Counted from the first letter of the stretch, positions 1 to 8,891 are shown. The stretch is 64,000 nt of DNA from Halomonas eurihalina (GCF_008274785.1 NZ_VTPU01000002.1:1-64000); one strand, 5' to 3'. Notes: a model not told the origin generated them from the letters alone. A program made the numbers and translations.

Positions 1-77
1 CCGAACTCAGCAGTGAAACCGCTCAGCGCCGATGGTAGTGTGGGAGTTCCCATGCGAGAGTAGGTCATCGTCAGGCA
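1..77 (+). rRNA. rrf: 5S ribosomal RNA, 3' part only
   Basis: The first ~77 bases match the 3' two-thirds of a bacterial 5S rRNA, including the conserved stretch CCGATGGTAGTGTGGG and the terminal GAGAGTAGGTCATCG. The 5' part, and presumably 16S and 23S, lie before the window. Two intrinsic terminators follow, as expected at the end of an rRNA operon. The exact 3' end is uncertain by a few bases. Confidence 0.95.
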
Positions 78-85
78 CTTACATG

Positions 86-118
86 AAAAATCCCCCGGTA
101 TCCTCGGGGGATTTTTTT
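86..118 (+). terminator. Rho-independent terminator of the rRNA operon
   Basis: A hairpin with arms AATCCCCCG and CGGGGGATT is followed by a run of seven T. It sits about ten bases after the 5S end, so it is the natural terminator of the rRNA operon. Confidence 0.9.
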
Positions 119-326
119 ATGTCTGGACGATGGGCTGTCATCGCCTGCGACCCGTTCACCGGGAGTGAACGGGAACCGTCTTGAGACGGGCCCTTCGGGC
201 GAGTCTCAGGGAGGAGACGAGTCGAGTCGGGGGAGCGCCGCTCGGACAAGGTATCGCCTTGTCAGGCGCGAGCGGGCGAGGTGGAAAGCCACGGCGTGCC
301 GTGGAGGCGTCAGGCATCTATCCCGA

Positions 327-361
327 GAAAACCCCGGCTTCATGCGAAGTCGGGGTTTTTT
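327..361 (+). terminator. Second terminator downstream of the rRNA operon
   Basis: The arms AACCCCG-CTTC and GAAG-CGGGGTT form a strong hairpin followed by T6. It points the same way as the rRNA operon and also lies opposite the end of the minus-strand yaeR gene, so it may work in both directions. The 200 bases between the two terminators hold further small hairpins, for example around 152-173, and no gene that I can support. Confidence 0.75.
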
Positions 362-407
362 CATGTCTGGAAGAAAGAGCTAAAAAAAGAAGGGCGATCT
401 TGGAGGT

Positions 408-821
408 TCAGCCACTGATCTCGTAGCACTCGATGGGGGTGCCGTCCGGATCGGTGAGAAAGGTGAAACGGGCACCGGTGTGCTCGTCGACGCGGATCGG
501 TTCGGGCGTGGCGCCTCGCGCTTCAAGGAGTGCCATGCAGGCGTCGAGGTCCGTGGTTGCGAACGCCAGGTGGCGCAGCCCGCAGGCTTCGGGGTAGCTC
601 GGGCGCGGGGGCGGCGAGGGAAAGGAAAAAAGCTCCAGTTGGATGCCGCCGGGCAACAAGAGATCGAGCTTGTGGCTGTCACGCTCCTCACGGTAGGTCT
701 CGTTCAGGATTTCGGCATCCAGGACTTCGAGATAAAAGCGTCGGGCACGGGGGTAGTCGGCGGTGATCAGCGCGACGTGATGCACGCCAGCAAGTGGTAA
801 ACGAGTGGAGGAGGCGTCCAT
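408..821 (-). CDS. yaeR: VOC-family metalloenzyme, YaeR/GloA2 type
   Basis: This 137-residue protein has the two-repeat vicinal-oxygen-chelate fold seen in glyoxalase I relatives. The reading GVHHVALI near the start, YREERDS, LELFSFP, CGLRHLAF and the end DPDGTPIECYE follow Escherichia coli YaeR closely in order and spacing. The His and Glu residues in these motifs are the expected metal ligands. YaeR has no firmly established substrate, so the glyoxalase label is by family only. The gene is convergent with the rRNA terminators and lies 58 bases downstream of the hisC start-to-stop unit on the same strand, so it could be cotranscribed with another promoter inside the gap. Confidence 0.85.
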   Translation of the reverse strand: MDASSTRLPLAGVHHVALITADYPRARRFYLEVLDAEILNETYREERDSHKLDLLLPGGIQLELFSFPSPPPRPSYPEACGLRHLAFATTDLDACMALLEARGATPEPIRVDEHTGARFTFLTDPDGTPIECYEISG

Positions 822-879
822 GGGTGTCTCGTCGACGATGGTGTCATTGATCGACGCCCCGTGAGGGGCGCCGAAGGCG

Positions 880-1935
880 TCAGGTGCAGAGTGGTTCCAA
901 GGCTTCGATCAGGCTATCCATCTCATCCTCGGTACCGATGGAAATGCGCAGGAAGTCGCGAAGCGTATCGGTATTGAAGTGGCGAACCAGGATCCCTCGT
1001 TCGCGGAGGCCGACGAAGAGTTGGGCGGCATCGATGTCCGGATGGCTGACCAGGAGGAAATTGGTCTGGGAGGGCAGGACCCGCAGCCCCAGCTCCTCGA
1101 GACGTCCCCGGGTGCGTTCCCGAGTAGTGATCACGGCTTCCCGGCAGGCCTCGAAGTGATCGTGGTCGGCCAGTGCCGCGATGCCCAGAGCACTGGCGAG
1201 GCTGTCGATGGGGTAGGAGTTGAAGGAGTCCTTGACCCGTTCCAGCCCTTCGATCAGTTCTCGGGAACCCACCGCATAGCCGAGTCGGAGACCGGCGAGA
1301 CTGCGAGACTTGGAGAAGGTGCCGGTCACCAGCAGATTGGGATAGTCGGCAACCAGGGGAATCGCGCTTTCCCCACCGAAGTCCACATAGGCCTCGTCGA
1401 TGAGCACCACCGAGCCGGTAATGCGTGACAGGAGACGGGCGATGGCCTGGCGGTCGTGCCCGTGACCGGTCGGGGCATTGGGGTTGGCGAACACCACGCC
1501 ACCGGCTTCCTGGCTGAAGAGGTCCAGGTCGACGCGCCACTGGTCGTCCAGGGGCAGGGCGCGTCGCGTTACGTCATACAGCCGGCAGTAAACGGGGTAG
1601 AAGCTATACGTGATCTCCGGCATTTCCAGCGGCCGGTCGTGACAGAAGAATGCCTGGAAGGCCAGCGCCAGAACTTCGTCCGAGCCGTTGCCGACGAAGA
1701 CCTGTTCCGGCTCGACGCCAAACTCCTTGGCCAGTGCGTCGCGCAGGGCGCGGGATTCGGGGTCGGGGTAGCGGCGCAGGTGATCCACCGGGAAATCGCG
1801 CAACGCGGTTTCGACACCGGGCGCGGGCGGATAGGGGTTCTCGTTGGTATTCAGCTTGATCAGTCGCTCGCGGGGTTGCTCGCCCGGGACATAGGGCGTT
1901 AGCTCCCGCAGCTTGGGGCTCCAGAACTTGCTCAT
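880..1935 (-). CDS. hisC: Histidinol-phosphate aminotransferase
   Basis: This 351-residue class I/II PLP aminotransferase converts imidazole-acetol phosphate and glutamate to histidinol phosphate in histidine synthesis. The N terminus has the HisC-type KLNTNENPYPP, then GNGSDEVLAL, ANPNAPTG, DEAYVDF and the PLP-lysine motif TFSKSRSLAGLRLG, and a late Arg in FLRISIG binds the substrate carboxylate. A longer reading frame exists upstream, but the Met at 1935 gives the normal family length and start (MSKFWSPKLREL). The other his genes are not here, which is common in gammaproteobacteria outside the enterics. An alternative role in aromatic amino acid transamination cannot be excluded from sequence. 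Confidence 0.92.
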   Translation of the reverse strand: MSKFWSPKLRELTPYVPGEQPRERLIKLNTNENPYPPAPGVETALRDFPVDHLRRYPDPESRALRDALAKEFGVEPEQVFVGNGSDEVLALAFQAFFCHDRPLEMPEITYSFYPVYCRLYDVTRRALPLDDQWRVDLDLFSQEAGGVVFANPNAPTGHGHDRQAIARLLSRITGSVVLIDEAYVDFGGESAIPLVADYPNLLVTGTFSKSRSLAGLRLGYAVGSRELIEGLERVKDSFNSYPIDSLASALGIAALADHDHFEACREAVITTRERTRGRLEELGLRVLPSQTNFLLVSHPDIDAAQLFVGLRERGILVRHFNTDTLRDFLRISIGTEDEMDSLIEALEPLCT

Positions 1936-2203
1936 CGTCACTCGCTCGGGGTGGAAATACTCGGGCCATGGTGACCCGCTCGCCGGCACCGCGCAAGCTG
2001 GCGTCGTGCTAAGCTCGACGTTCCCGCAAATGTTGGGGAAACACTGTATAAATGCCTACGCACGCAAATTACTGCGTTGCACGGTGCTCGAAAGCTCGCC
2101 TAACACCCGTTATGTCTCACTTTCTGTGCTCCGAGCGCCTTGCACTTCACTATGCTCGGCGATTTATTCAGCGCTTCCTTAGTTCGCCATGGAACGAGGC
2201 CGA

Positions 2204-3100
2204 ATGCTTGCCCAGATTCTGTCCACCCTGCTGCCGGTATTCCTGATCGCGGGGAGCGGTACCCTCTATGGACGCTATCGGCGTCCGGACATCCAGGGAC
2301 TGAACACGCTGAACATGGAGCTGTTCGTGCCCATGCTGGTGTTTGCCGCGCTGGCGGATCGGCAGGCGCCACTGACGGATTATGCTCGTCTGGCCCTGGC
2401 CGCCGCCGTGGTCGTGCTGGGTTCCGGGATCCTGCTGTGGCCACTGGCGCGCTGGCTGAAACTGGAGGTACGCACCTTTCTGCCGCCGATGATGTTCAAC
2501 AATGCCGGCAACATGGGACTGCCGCTGATCGTGCTGGCATTCGGCGAACAGGCATTGCCGGCGGCGGTCGTGGTGTTCATCGTCGAGATGCTGCTGCACT
2601 TCTCGGTCGGCCTCTGGATACTCTCTCCCCATACGCCGGTGTGGCGCTTGCTGCGCATGCCCATTGTGCTGGCCAGTCTCGCGGGGCTCGGGGTCAACCT
2701 GAGCGGGATGATGTTGCCCGACTGGTTGCTCGAGGCGTTGAACCTGCTGGGAGGTGTCAGTATTCCACTGATGCTGTTCGCCCTGGGGGTTCGCATGCTC
2801 GACATCGACTTCGGACACTGGCGCATGGGGCTGCTTGGTGCGGTGTTGTGTCCGCTGTCGGGGTTGGTGGTAGCAGCGCCGATGGTGGCACTGCTGGATC
2901 TTTCGGGCATTACGGCGGCGGCGCTGTGGGTGTTTGCCGCCCTGCCGCCGGCAGTGCTGAACTATCTGGTGGCCGAGCAGTATCGGCAACAGCCGCACCT
3001 GGTGGCCTCGCTGGTACTGATCGGTAATCTGGGCAGCCTGGTGGTGATGCCGTTGCTATTATGGGTGGTGTTCGAGCATGTCCGTCCGATGGCATCATGA
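2204..3100 (+). CDS. AEC-family permease (auxin efflux carrier type)
   Basis: This protein of about 298 residues is almost entirely hydrophobic, with around ten predicted membrane segments arranged as two five-helix halves. The signatures NNAGNMGLPL in the first half and LPPAVLNYLVAEQY in the second are typical of the AEC (auxin efflux carrier/malonate permease-like) family, which exports or imports organic anions. Substrate is unknown. I start at ATG 2204 because an AGG-rich stretch precedes it. An ATG at 2189 in the same frame would add five residues and lacks an obvious ribosome site. The gene is divergent from hisC across about 270 bases. Confidence 0.82.
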   Translation: MLAQILSTLLPVFLIAGSGTLYGRYRRPDIQGLNTLNMELFVPMLVFAALADRQAPLTDYARLALAAAVVVLGSGILLWPLARWLKLEVRTFLPPMMFNNAGNMGLPLIVLAFGEQALPAAVVVFIVEMLLHFSVGLWILSPHTPVWRLLRMPIVLASLAGLGVNLSGMMLPDWLLEALNLLGGVSIPLMLFALGVRMLDIDFGHWRMGLLGAVLCPLSGLVVAAPMVALLDLSGITAAALWVFAALPPAVLNYLVAEQYRQQPHLVASLVLIGNLGSLVVMPLLLWVVFEHVRPMAS

Positions 3101-3210
3101 ACAACGGAACCTGGCGGCGCCCAGGCTGTCCGCTGATGGCGCGAAAGGTTATGCTATCGAGCAGGTTGCCGTGTAATGCGGTGCCATGCCCATTGGTTAG
3201 GAGAACGAAT

Positions 3211-3663
3211 ATGCAAATCAGGACGTTGCTGGCGGGCTCGGCCATGCTTGCCTTGCTGGCGGGCTGTGCAGCTGGCCCCACCGATCAGGGAACCGCCGAG
3301 CCGGGGGTGACAACAACCGAGCAGACGTATCAGGGAACCCTGCCGTGTCGTAATTGCGAAGGGATCGACCTGAACGTCACCATGAAGGGAGAAGAGCAAA
3401 GCGCGGCCGCCGACCGTACTTTCGACCTGGAAGCGACCTATCGTGGCCATCCAGAAAATCCGCCCAACGAAACGTATTCCGGCAACTGGGAAGTGCTCGA
3501 CGGGACGGCCGATGATCCGCAAGCCACCGTCTATGAGCTCACCCCGAATGGCGAAGGCCAGATCTATTACTTCCTGCGTGTGGATCCGCAGACCCTGGAG
3601 CTGATCGACCCACAGCGCCGTCGCTTCCAGAACAACGAAGTGCTGCGCTTGAAGCGCCTGTGA
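3211..3663 (+). CDS. NlpE-like copper-resistance-type outer-membrane lipoprotein
   Basis: The 150-residue product starts with a lipoprotein signal peptide ending in the lipobox LLAGC, so it should be lipid-anchored at Cys22 or so. The mature part holds the NlpE N-terminal hallmark, a CxxC pair in LPCRNCEGI, followed by the beta-barrel-like region ending LIDPQRRRF. E. coli NlpE senses envelope and surface stress through Cpx. Whether this shorter homologue signals is unknown, because the C-terminal NlpE domain is absent. A good ribosome site (TTAGGAGAA) sits 7 bases before the ATG. A strong hairpin follows the stop. Confidence 0.8.
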   Translation: MQIRTLLAGSAMLALLAGCAAGPTDQGTAEPGVTTTEQTYQGTLPCRNCEGIDLNVTMKGEEQSAAADRTFDLEATYRGHPENPPNETYSGNWEVLDGTADDPQATVYELTPNGEGQIYYFLRVDPQTLELIDPQRRRFQNNEVLRLKRL

Positions 3664-3683
3664 TGCGACAAGCATCGCGTTGA

Positions 3684-3710
3684 CGAGGGGCGGCCATCGG
3701 CCGCCCCTCG
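3684..3710 (+). terminator. Hairpin after the NlpE-like gene
   Basis: A perfect GC-rich stem (arms CGAGGGGCGGCC and GGCCGCCCCTCG) lies 20 bases after the lipoprotein stop and 45 bases before radA. It has no T-run, so it may be a weak terminator or an RNA-stability hairpin. Confidence 0.5.
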
Positions 3711-3754
3711 CGTATGGTTCCAACGTAAGTCTTCACACCTTCGACGAGACCCCC

Positions 3755-5128
3755 ATGGCCAAAGCCAAGAGCGCTTTCGTCTGCACCGAGTGCGGCGCCG
3801 AATATCGAAAATGGCAGGGGCAATGCTCCAGTTGCCAGGAATGGAATACCCTGAGCGAGGTGCGGCTCTCCGCGGCCCGCCCCGGGGCCGCCAGCGGCGG
3901 TAGCGGTCGAGGGGGATACGCCGGGGTTGTGTCGCGAGAGGTGGTTGAGCTGTCCAACGTCGACCTGGGGGAAGTCCCCAGGCTGACCTCTACGTTCGAG
4001 GAGTTCGATCGGGTACTGGGGGGCGGTTTGGTGCCTGGCTCGGCCGTGTTGCTGGGCGGGCACCCCGGGGCTGGCAAGTCGACCCTGTTGCTGCAGACGG
4101 CCTGCAAGCTAGCCCAGCAGCGCCGTGTGCTCTATGTCACCGGCGAGGAGTCGCTGAGCCAGGTGGCGATGCGCGCTCACCGCCTGCAGTTGCCGACCCA
4201 GGGCTTGCAGATGCTGGCCGAGACCAGCATCGAGACGATCCTCGGCGTCGCCGAGCGCGAGCGGCCGGAAGTGCTGATCATCGACTCCATTCAGACCACC
4301 CATCTGGAGGATATCGCCTCGGCGCCTGGCGGTGTGGCCCAGGTGCGTGAATCCGCCGCCGCCCTGACGCGCTTCGCCAAGCAGTCCAGCACGGTACTCA
4401 TGCTGGTGGGGCACGTGACCAAGGACGGCACGCTGGCAGGCCCCAAGGTGCTCGAGCACATGATCGATGCCTCGCTGTTGCTGGAAGGCGGTGCCGACTC
4501 GCGCTTTCGTACGCTGCGCGGCCAGAAGAATCGCTTCGGAGCGGTCAACGAACTGGGCGTCTTCGCCATGCTCGAGCACGGTCTCAAGGAAGTGAAGAAT
4601 CCCAGTGCCATCTTCCTGTCGCGCAGTGAGGAACAAGCGCCGGGCAGCCTGGTGATGGTGGTCTGGGAAGGTACCCGTCCGATCCTGGTGGAGGTGCAGG
4701 CGCTGCTCGATGATTCGGCTCTGGGCAATCCGCGTCGTGTGGCGGTGGGGCTGGATCAGAACCGCCTGGCCATGCTGCTGGCGGTGCTGCATCGCCACGG
4801 TGGACTGTTCACTGGCGATCAGGATGTCTTCCTCAACGTGGTCGGCGGGGTCAAGGTACTGGAGACCAGTGCCGACCTGGCGGTCTTGCTGGCGGTGGTG
4901 TCGAGTCTGCAGAGTCGCCCGCTGGCCCGCGAGCTGGTGGTGTTCGGCGAAGTCGGGCTGTCCGGCGAGATTCGCCCGGTGCCCAGTGGTCAGGAGCGCA
5001 TCGTCGAGGCTGCCAAGCACGGCTTCCGCCGGGCCATCGTGCCGCGTGCCAACGCGCCCAAGCAGGCGCCTGAGGGGATGGAGGTGGTGGCGGTGGATAA
5101 GTTGGCCGATGCCCTTGAGGCGCTCTAG
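3755..5128 (+). CDS. radA: DNA repair protein RadA
   Basis: This 457-residue protein is of normal RadA length. It begins with the four-cysteine zinc finger (CTECG...CSSCQEW), carries the Walker A motif GGHPGAGKST near residue 95, the RadA-specific KNRFG motif, and a C-terminal Lon-protease-like domain ending in the region VGLSGEIRPV. RadA is a DnaB-like ring helicase that drives branch migration during RecA-mediated recombination. The Met at 3755 starts the zinc finger at the usual distance, so the upstream in-frame sequence is not used. selD follows after 40 bases in the same direction. Confidence 0.96.
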   Translation: MAKAKSAFVCTECGAEYRKWQGQCSSCQEWNTLSEVRLSAARPGAASGGSGRGGYAGVVSREVVELSNVDLGEVPRLTSTFEEFDRVLGGGLVPGSAVLLGGHPGAGKSTLLLQTACKLAQQRRVLYVTGEESLSQVAMRAHRLQLPTQGLQMLAETSIETILGVAERERPEVLIIDSIQTTHLEDIASAPGGVAQVRESAAALTRFAKQSSTVLMLVGHVTKDGTLAGPKVLEHMIDASLLLEGGADSRFRTLRGQKNRFGAVNELGVFAMLEHGLKEVKNPSAIFLSRSEEQAPGSLVMVVWEGTRPILVEVQALLDDSALGNPRRVAVGLDQNRLAMLLAVLHRHGGLFTGDQDVFLNVVGGVKVLETSADLAVLLAVVSSLQSRPLARELVVFGEVGLSGEIRPVPSGQERIVEAAKHGFRRAIVPRANAPKQAPEGMEVVAVDKLADALEAL

Positions 5129-5168
5129 ACGTTGTAGAATGACGATAATGAACGCCAAGGAGAATGAG

Positions 5169-6206
5169 ATGAGCGCCATCCGCCTGACCCAGTACAGTCA
5201 CGGAGCCGGCTGTGGCTGCAAGATTGCCCCTGACGTCCTGGACGGCATCCTGGCCAAAGCCGGGCCGGGGGCCTCCCACTCCCGATTGATCGTCGGCAAT
5301 CAGGGGCGCGAGGACGCCGCTGTCTATGACCTGGGCGACGGTCGCGGCATGATCGCCACGACCGATTTCTTCATGCCGATCGTCGATGATCCCTTCGATT
5401 TCGGTCGAATCGCCGCCACCAATGCCATCAGCGATGTCTATGCCATGGGCGGTTCGCCGGTGATGGCCCTGGGCATTCTCGGCTGGCCGTTGGACAAGCT
5501 GGGGGCGGACATCGCCGGCGATGTGGTCGGCGGCGCGCAGGCCGTGTGCCGCGAACTGGGCCTGGCGCTGGCCGGAGGCCATTCCATCGACGCGCCGGAG
5601 CCGATCTTCGGACTGGCGGTCAATGGCCTGGTCGATCTCGAATACCTCAAGCTCAACAAGGGGGCCCAGGTCGGCGATCTGCTGTATCTGACCAAGCCGC
5701 TCGGCGTGGGCATGCTGACCACGGCAGAGAAGCAGGGGCGGTTGGAGCCGGGCCATCAGGGGCTGGCGCGCCAGACGATGCTCGAAACCAACCGAATCGG
5801 CATGGACCTGGCGCGCATTCAGGGCGTGCATGCCATGACCGACGTCACCGGTTTCGGCCTTGCCGGTCACCTGACCGAGATGTGCGTTGCCAGCGACGTC
5901 GCGGCACGCATCGACTTCCGGCGACTGCCGCGTTTGGCCGAGGCTGAGGCCTATCGGCGTCAGGGCGCCGTGCCCGGCGGGAGCGGCCGCAACCGTGAGG
6001 CGCTGGGCGCGGCGCTACCCGCCATGGATGAGGCCCACTGGCAGTGGCTGTGCGATCCGCAGACCTCCGGCGGCCTGTTGCTTTCGGTTCATCCCTCCTG
6101 GGAGGACGATATCGAGCGCGTCGGGCGTTCCTATGGTCTCGAGCTCGAGCCCTTCGGCGAAGTCATCGCCGCGCGGGGCGAGGCGCGCATCGAGGTTCGA
6201 GGATGA
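5169..6206 (+). CDS. selD: Selenide, water dikinase
   Basis: The 345-residue enzyme makes selenophosphate from selenide and ATP. The catalytic loop reads SHGAGCGCKI, with the active Cys and Lys of the E. coli enzyme both present, so it is a cysteine-type and not a selenocysteine-type SelD. The family motifs TTDFFMPIVDDPFDFG, NAISDVYAMGG and DPQTSGGLL follow. A ribosome site AAGGAGAATGAG precedes the ATG. The stop overlaps the start of mnmH by four bases, so the two are translationally coupled. No selA or selB is visible nearby, so the likely use here is tRNA 2-selenouridine formation. Confidence 0.95.
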   Translation: MSAIRLTQYSHGAGCGCKIAPDVLDGILAKAGPGASHSRLIVGNQGREDAAVYDLGDGRGMIATTDFFMPIVDDPFDFGRIAATNAISDVYAMGGSPVMALGILGWPLDKLGADIAGDVVGGAQAVCRELGLALAGGHSIDAPEPIFGLAVNGLVDLEYLKLNKGAQVGDLLYLTKPLGVGMLTTAEKQGRLEPGHQGLARQTMLETNRIGMDLARIQGVHAMTDVTGFGLAGHLTEMCVASDVAARIDFRRLPRLAEAEAYRRQGAVPGGSGRNREALGAALPAMDEAHWQWLCDPQTSGGLLLSVHPSWEDDIERVGRSYGLELEPFGEVIAARGEARIEVRG

Positions 6207-7351
6207 GTCCGACGCTGGTCGAACCCGATCTCGAGCTGTTGCGCGAGCGCCGCGTCCTGATCGACGTCCGGGCGCCGGTGGAGTTTCGCCAGGGGGCGTT
6301 GCCCGGTGCGGTTAACCTGCCGTTGATGGATGACGAGGAGCGCCATCGGGTCGGTATTGAGTACAAGCATGCCGGCCAGGATGCCGCCATTGCGCTGGGG
6401 GAGCACCTGGTCGCCGGCGGTGTGCGGGCCGGACGCGTCGACGCCTGGCAGCATCTGCTGGCTCGTCATCCCGATGCGCTGATCTACTGTTTCCGGGGAG
6501 GCCAGCGTTCGCGGATTGCCCAGCAGTGGCTCGCCGAGGCTGGAATCGAGCGACCGCGCATTCGCGGTGGCTGGAAGGCCATGCGTCAGGCACTGTGCGA
6601 GCGGATCGATGCGGCAGCGGAACAGCCGCTGCTGGTGGTTGGAGGCCTTACCGGCTGCGCCAAGACAAGCCTGATCCAGGCGCTTTCATGCGGGCTGGAT
6701 CTCGAGGCCTGTGCGCGTCACAAGGGCTCGGCCTTCGGCCGTCATCCACTGGCGGCGCCTTCCCAGATCGACTTCGAACATGCCATGGGCCTGCGCCTGT
6801 TGGACCTGCCAGGGCCGGTGGTACTGGAGGACGAATCCCGCCACATCGGCACCGCCAATATTCCTCTGGCCTTCTGGCGGAGTATGGGGCGGGCGCCACG
6901 CATCCGGGTCGAGATGCCCCTCGACTGGCGCCTTCAGCAGATTCACAAGGATTACATTGAGGACCTCTGGGCGGTCTATCGCCAGCAGTTCGGCGCGTGG
7001 CTGGGCTGGACGTTGATGCGCAAGCAGCTTTCCGGTGCCCTGCAGCGCCTGCGAAAGCGGCTGGGCGGGGCGCGACTGGCTCGGCTGCAGCGTCTTCAGG
7101 CACTGGCCTTTCGCGAGCATGAGCGGGGCAACAGCCAGGCCCACGAAGCCTGGCTGGCGCCATTGCTGACCGAGTATTACGACCCCATGTATCGCTATCA
7201 GCTGGAGAAGCACGACGATCAGCATTTCCTGCACGTGGGCGATTGGGACAGTTGTCTGGCGGCGGCGCAAGACTGGGTCGAAGGGGCATCGCGTGACGCT
7301 CGGGCATCCACTTCGACTTCAGCGGCGAGCGCAGGCCAGCCACTGGGATAG
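6203..7351 (+). CDS. mnmH: tRNA 2-selenouridine synthase
   Basis: This 382-residue protein has an N-terminal rhodanese domain with its active Cys in YCFRGGQRS and a C-terminal P-loop domain with GGLTGCAKTSL. Together they replace sulfur by selenium in the wobble 2-thiouridine of tRNAs for Lys, Glu and Gln, through a geranylated intermediate. The ATGA overlap with selD puts enzyme and selenium donor in one operon. The tail of about 25 residues rich in Ser and Ala looks unstructured. The P-loop carries Ala where many homologues have Gly (GCAKT), which is a tolerated change. Confidence 0.94.
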   Translation: MSPTLVEPDLELLRERRVLIDVRAPVEFRQGALPGAVNLPLMDDEERHRVGIEYKHAGQDAAIALGEHLVAGGVRAGRVDAWQHLLARHPDALIYCFRGGQRSRIAQQWLAEAGIERPRIRGGWKAMRQALCERIDAAAEQPLLVVGGLTGCAKTSLIQALSCGLDLEACARHKGSAFGRHPLAAPSQIDFEHAMGLRLLDLPGPVVLEDESRHIGTANIPLAFWRSMGRAPRIRVEMPLDWRLQQIHKDYIEDLWAVYRQQFGAWLGWTLMRKQLSGALQRLRKRLGGARLARLQRLQALAFREHERGNSQAHEAWLAPLLTEYYDPMYRYQLEKHDDQHFLHVGDWDSCLAAAQDWVEGASRDARASTSTSAASAGQPLG

Positions 7352-7424
7352 CCGTCGAGCCAGTCAGCGATCCGGCGGGACCTCGCAATGGGCATGAAGC
7401 AAAGGACGAGGAGCGGAAGGGCAA

Positions 7425-7718
7425 ATGAAGCCGGTGCTCAAAGAACAGATCCTGACGATCTTGGCCGAGATTCCTCCGGGGCGGGTGACGACCTACGGTC
7501 GCATCGCCACCATGACCGAAGGCGCTACCCCGCGTATGGTGGCTCGGGCGTTGCGAGAGCTGCCCTCGGGACACGAACTCCCCTGGTTCCGGGTCATCAC
7601 CGCGTCGCGGCGGCTGGCCGACCATGGAGGAGCGGATGAGCAGCGTCGTCGCCTGATTGATGAGGGCGTGGCGTTCGACGCTCGGGGGCGGGTGGCCAAG
7701 GAGCGCCTCTGGCCGTGA
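7425..7718 (+). CDS. Alkyltransferase-like protein (Atl/YbaZ type)
   Basis: This 97-residue protein is the DNA-binding domain of the O6-alkylguanine-DNA alkyltransferase family without the catalytic cysteine. The usual PCHRV motif reads PWFRVI, with Trp in place of Cys. Such proteins (ATL) bind O6-alkylguanine, flip it out and hand the site to nucleotide excision repair. The sequence PPGRVTTYGRIA is the family helix-turn-helix entry. Loss of the Cys rules out a self-methylating repair enzyme. Its stop is 27 bases before yjaG, and the two may be cotranscribed. Confidence 0.88.
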   Translation: MKPVLKEQILTILAEIPPGRVTTYGRIATMTEGATPRMVARALRELPSGHELPWFRVITASRRLADHGGADEQRRRLIDEGVAFDARGRVAKERLWP

Positions 7719-7744
7719 GCGATGCCATTATATTAGGAGATTTC

Positions 7745-8335
7745 ATGAGTCAGTCATCCGGCGGTTTCTTCGAACGGCTCCAGGCGCTGACGCTGCGTGG
7801 TCAGCAGGCGTTCATGGCCGCTCTCTGTGAGCGTTTGGTGCCCAATTATGCCCTGTACGCCGAGACGACCGGTCATGGGGATGTCCAGGCGCTACGCGCC
7901 GTGCTGGCCCTGGTCTGGGAGCGGCTGTCGGTCAAGGACGCGCGCATCGACTTCGATCGGCAGGCGGAAAAACTGGCCGAGCTGGAGCCCCCGGAGGATG
8001 ACGACAGCTTCGGGGCTCGCCGAGCGCTGGAAGCGGTTGTCGCCATTTCGGCGCTGCTCGATACCCTGCGCGGCGAGTCACCGGACTCGGTTCTGGACGT
8101 CAGCCGCACCTCGCGTGGCGGTGTGCGGGCCTTCATCGAGTTGACCGAAGGCGAGGAGGATGCCGGCAAGCTTGCCGCCCTGACGCGTGAACATCCGCTG
8201 ATGTGCGAGGAAAACGACTTCCAGGATGCGGTGCTCGAGGCGGCCCAGGGCCACCTGGATCGCGACGCCCTCAAGGCCTTGCGTCACCTGGGGCGCAACG
8301 AAGGTGTCAGCAATCTTGGCCTGACGACCGACTGA
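7745..8335 (+). CDS. yjaG: YjaG family protein (DUF416)
   Basis: The 196-residue product follows E. coli YjaG from the start (RLQALTLRGQQAFMAALCERL, NYALYAETTG, VKDARIDFD) to the end (GVSNLGL). It is a soluble, acidic, mainly helical protein of unknown function, commonly next to hupA in enterics. Here it follows the alkyltransferase-like gene. A clear ribosome site (TTAGGAGATTTC) fixes the ATG at 7745. I know of no assigned activity. Confidence 0.85.
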   Translation: MSQSSGGFFERLQALTLRGQQAFMAALCERLVPNYALYAETTGHGDVQALRAVLALVWERLSVKDARIDFDRQAEKLAELEPPEDDDSFGARRALEAVVAISALLDTLRGESPDSVLDVSRTSRGGVRAFIELTEGEEDAGKLAALTREHPLMCEENDFQDAVLEAAQGHLDRDALKALRHLGRNEGVSNLGLTTD

Positions 8336-8339
8336 GCGG

Positions 8340-8891
8340 TTAGAAACGCAGCCCTGCCGTGACCATGAGGCCGGCGGCACCGAACACGATCAGATCGCCT
8401 TCGACACGCTTCCAGCGTATGCCAATGCTGGGAAGTGCGGCAGGGGCGGTTTCCAGATGGTTGAAGGGAATCTTGTCCCGATACTCTCCCCTGTAGCCAT
8501 GCAACAGCCCTGCCGTCAGCTTGGCGCGTAGGGTGGTGTCATGAGCGAAGTGCCAGAGAGGAAACTGCCTGCCGATGTAGAGATAAAAGGTCTCCTGCGC
8601 GAAAGAGTTCTGGAAATGAGCGCCACCGGCCAGCCAGTCATCCGGGGTATGGAATTCGAGGCCGATCAGTTCCTGATGGTTGGTGTGTTCGGGGTCAGGG
8701 TCGAAATGCCGAGTGTAAAGGCTGGTTTGCACGAGGGTATGATCCAGCTCCAGCGTGGGCGGCCAGTCGAGAGAAAAGGCGGGAGGATTGGCATGAACTG
8801 GGGTGGCATGAACTGGGGTGGCATGAACCAGGTTGGCCAGTAGCGCCCATGAAAGGATGACAACGAGCTTTCCGAGCGAGCGAGGCGTCAT
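8340..8891 (-). CDS. Small predicted outer-membrane beta-barrel protein
   Basis: This 183-residue protein starts with a signal peptide (SLGKLVVILSWALLANLVHA) and ends in a phenylalanine (VTAGLRF), the usual signal for outer-membrane insertion. The body has alternating hydrophobic strands and several aromatic girdle residues, consistent with an eight-stranded barrel of PagP-like size. I do not recognise a specific family signature, so function is left open. The region just after the signal peptide is built from a repeated 15-base unit coding VHATP. The stop is four bases from the yjaG stop, so the genes converge tightly. Confidence 0.6.
   Translation of the reverse strand: MTPRSLGKLVVILSWALLANLVHATPVHATPVHANPPAFSLDWPPTLELDHTLVQTSLYTRHFDPDPEHTNHQELIGLEFHTPDDWLAGGAHFQNSFAQETFYLYIGRQFPLWHFAHDTTLRAKLTAGLLHGYRGEYRDKIPFNHLETAPAALPSIGIRWKRVEGDLIVFGAAGLMVTAGLRF
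8790..8834 (+). repeat. 15-bp tandem repeat inside a secreted protein gene
   Basis: The unit GGCATGAACTGGGGT is present nearly three times in a row, the last copy being imperfect. On the coding (minus) strand it encodes the five-residue unit VHATP directly after the signal peptide. A unit divisible by three can change in number without breaking the gene. Confidence 0.85.

Noticed and set aside
2040..2170. A regulatory RNA or SOS box in the hisC-permease gap (CTGTATAA)
   Set aside because: The half-site lacks its inverted partner, and no stable conserved structure could be recognised by eye.
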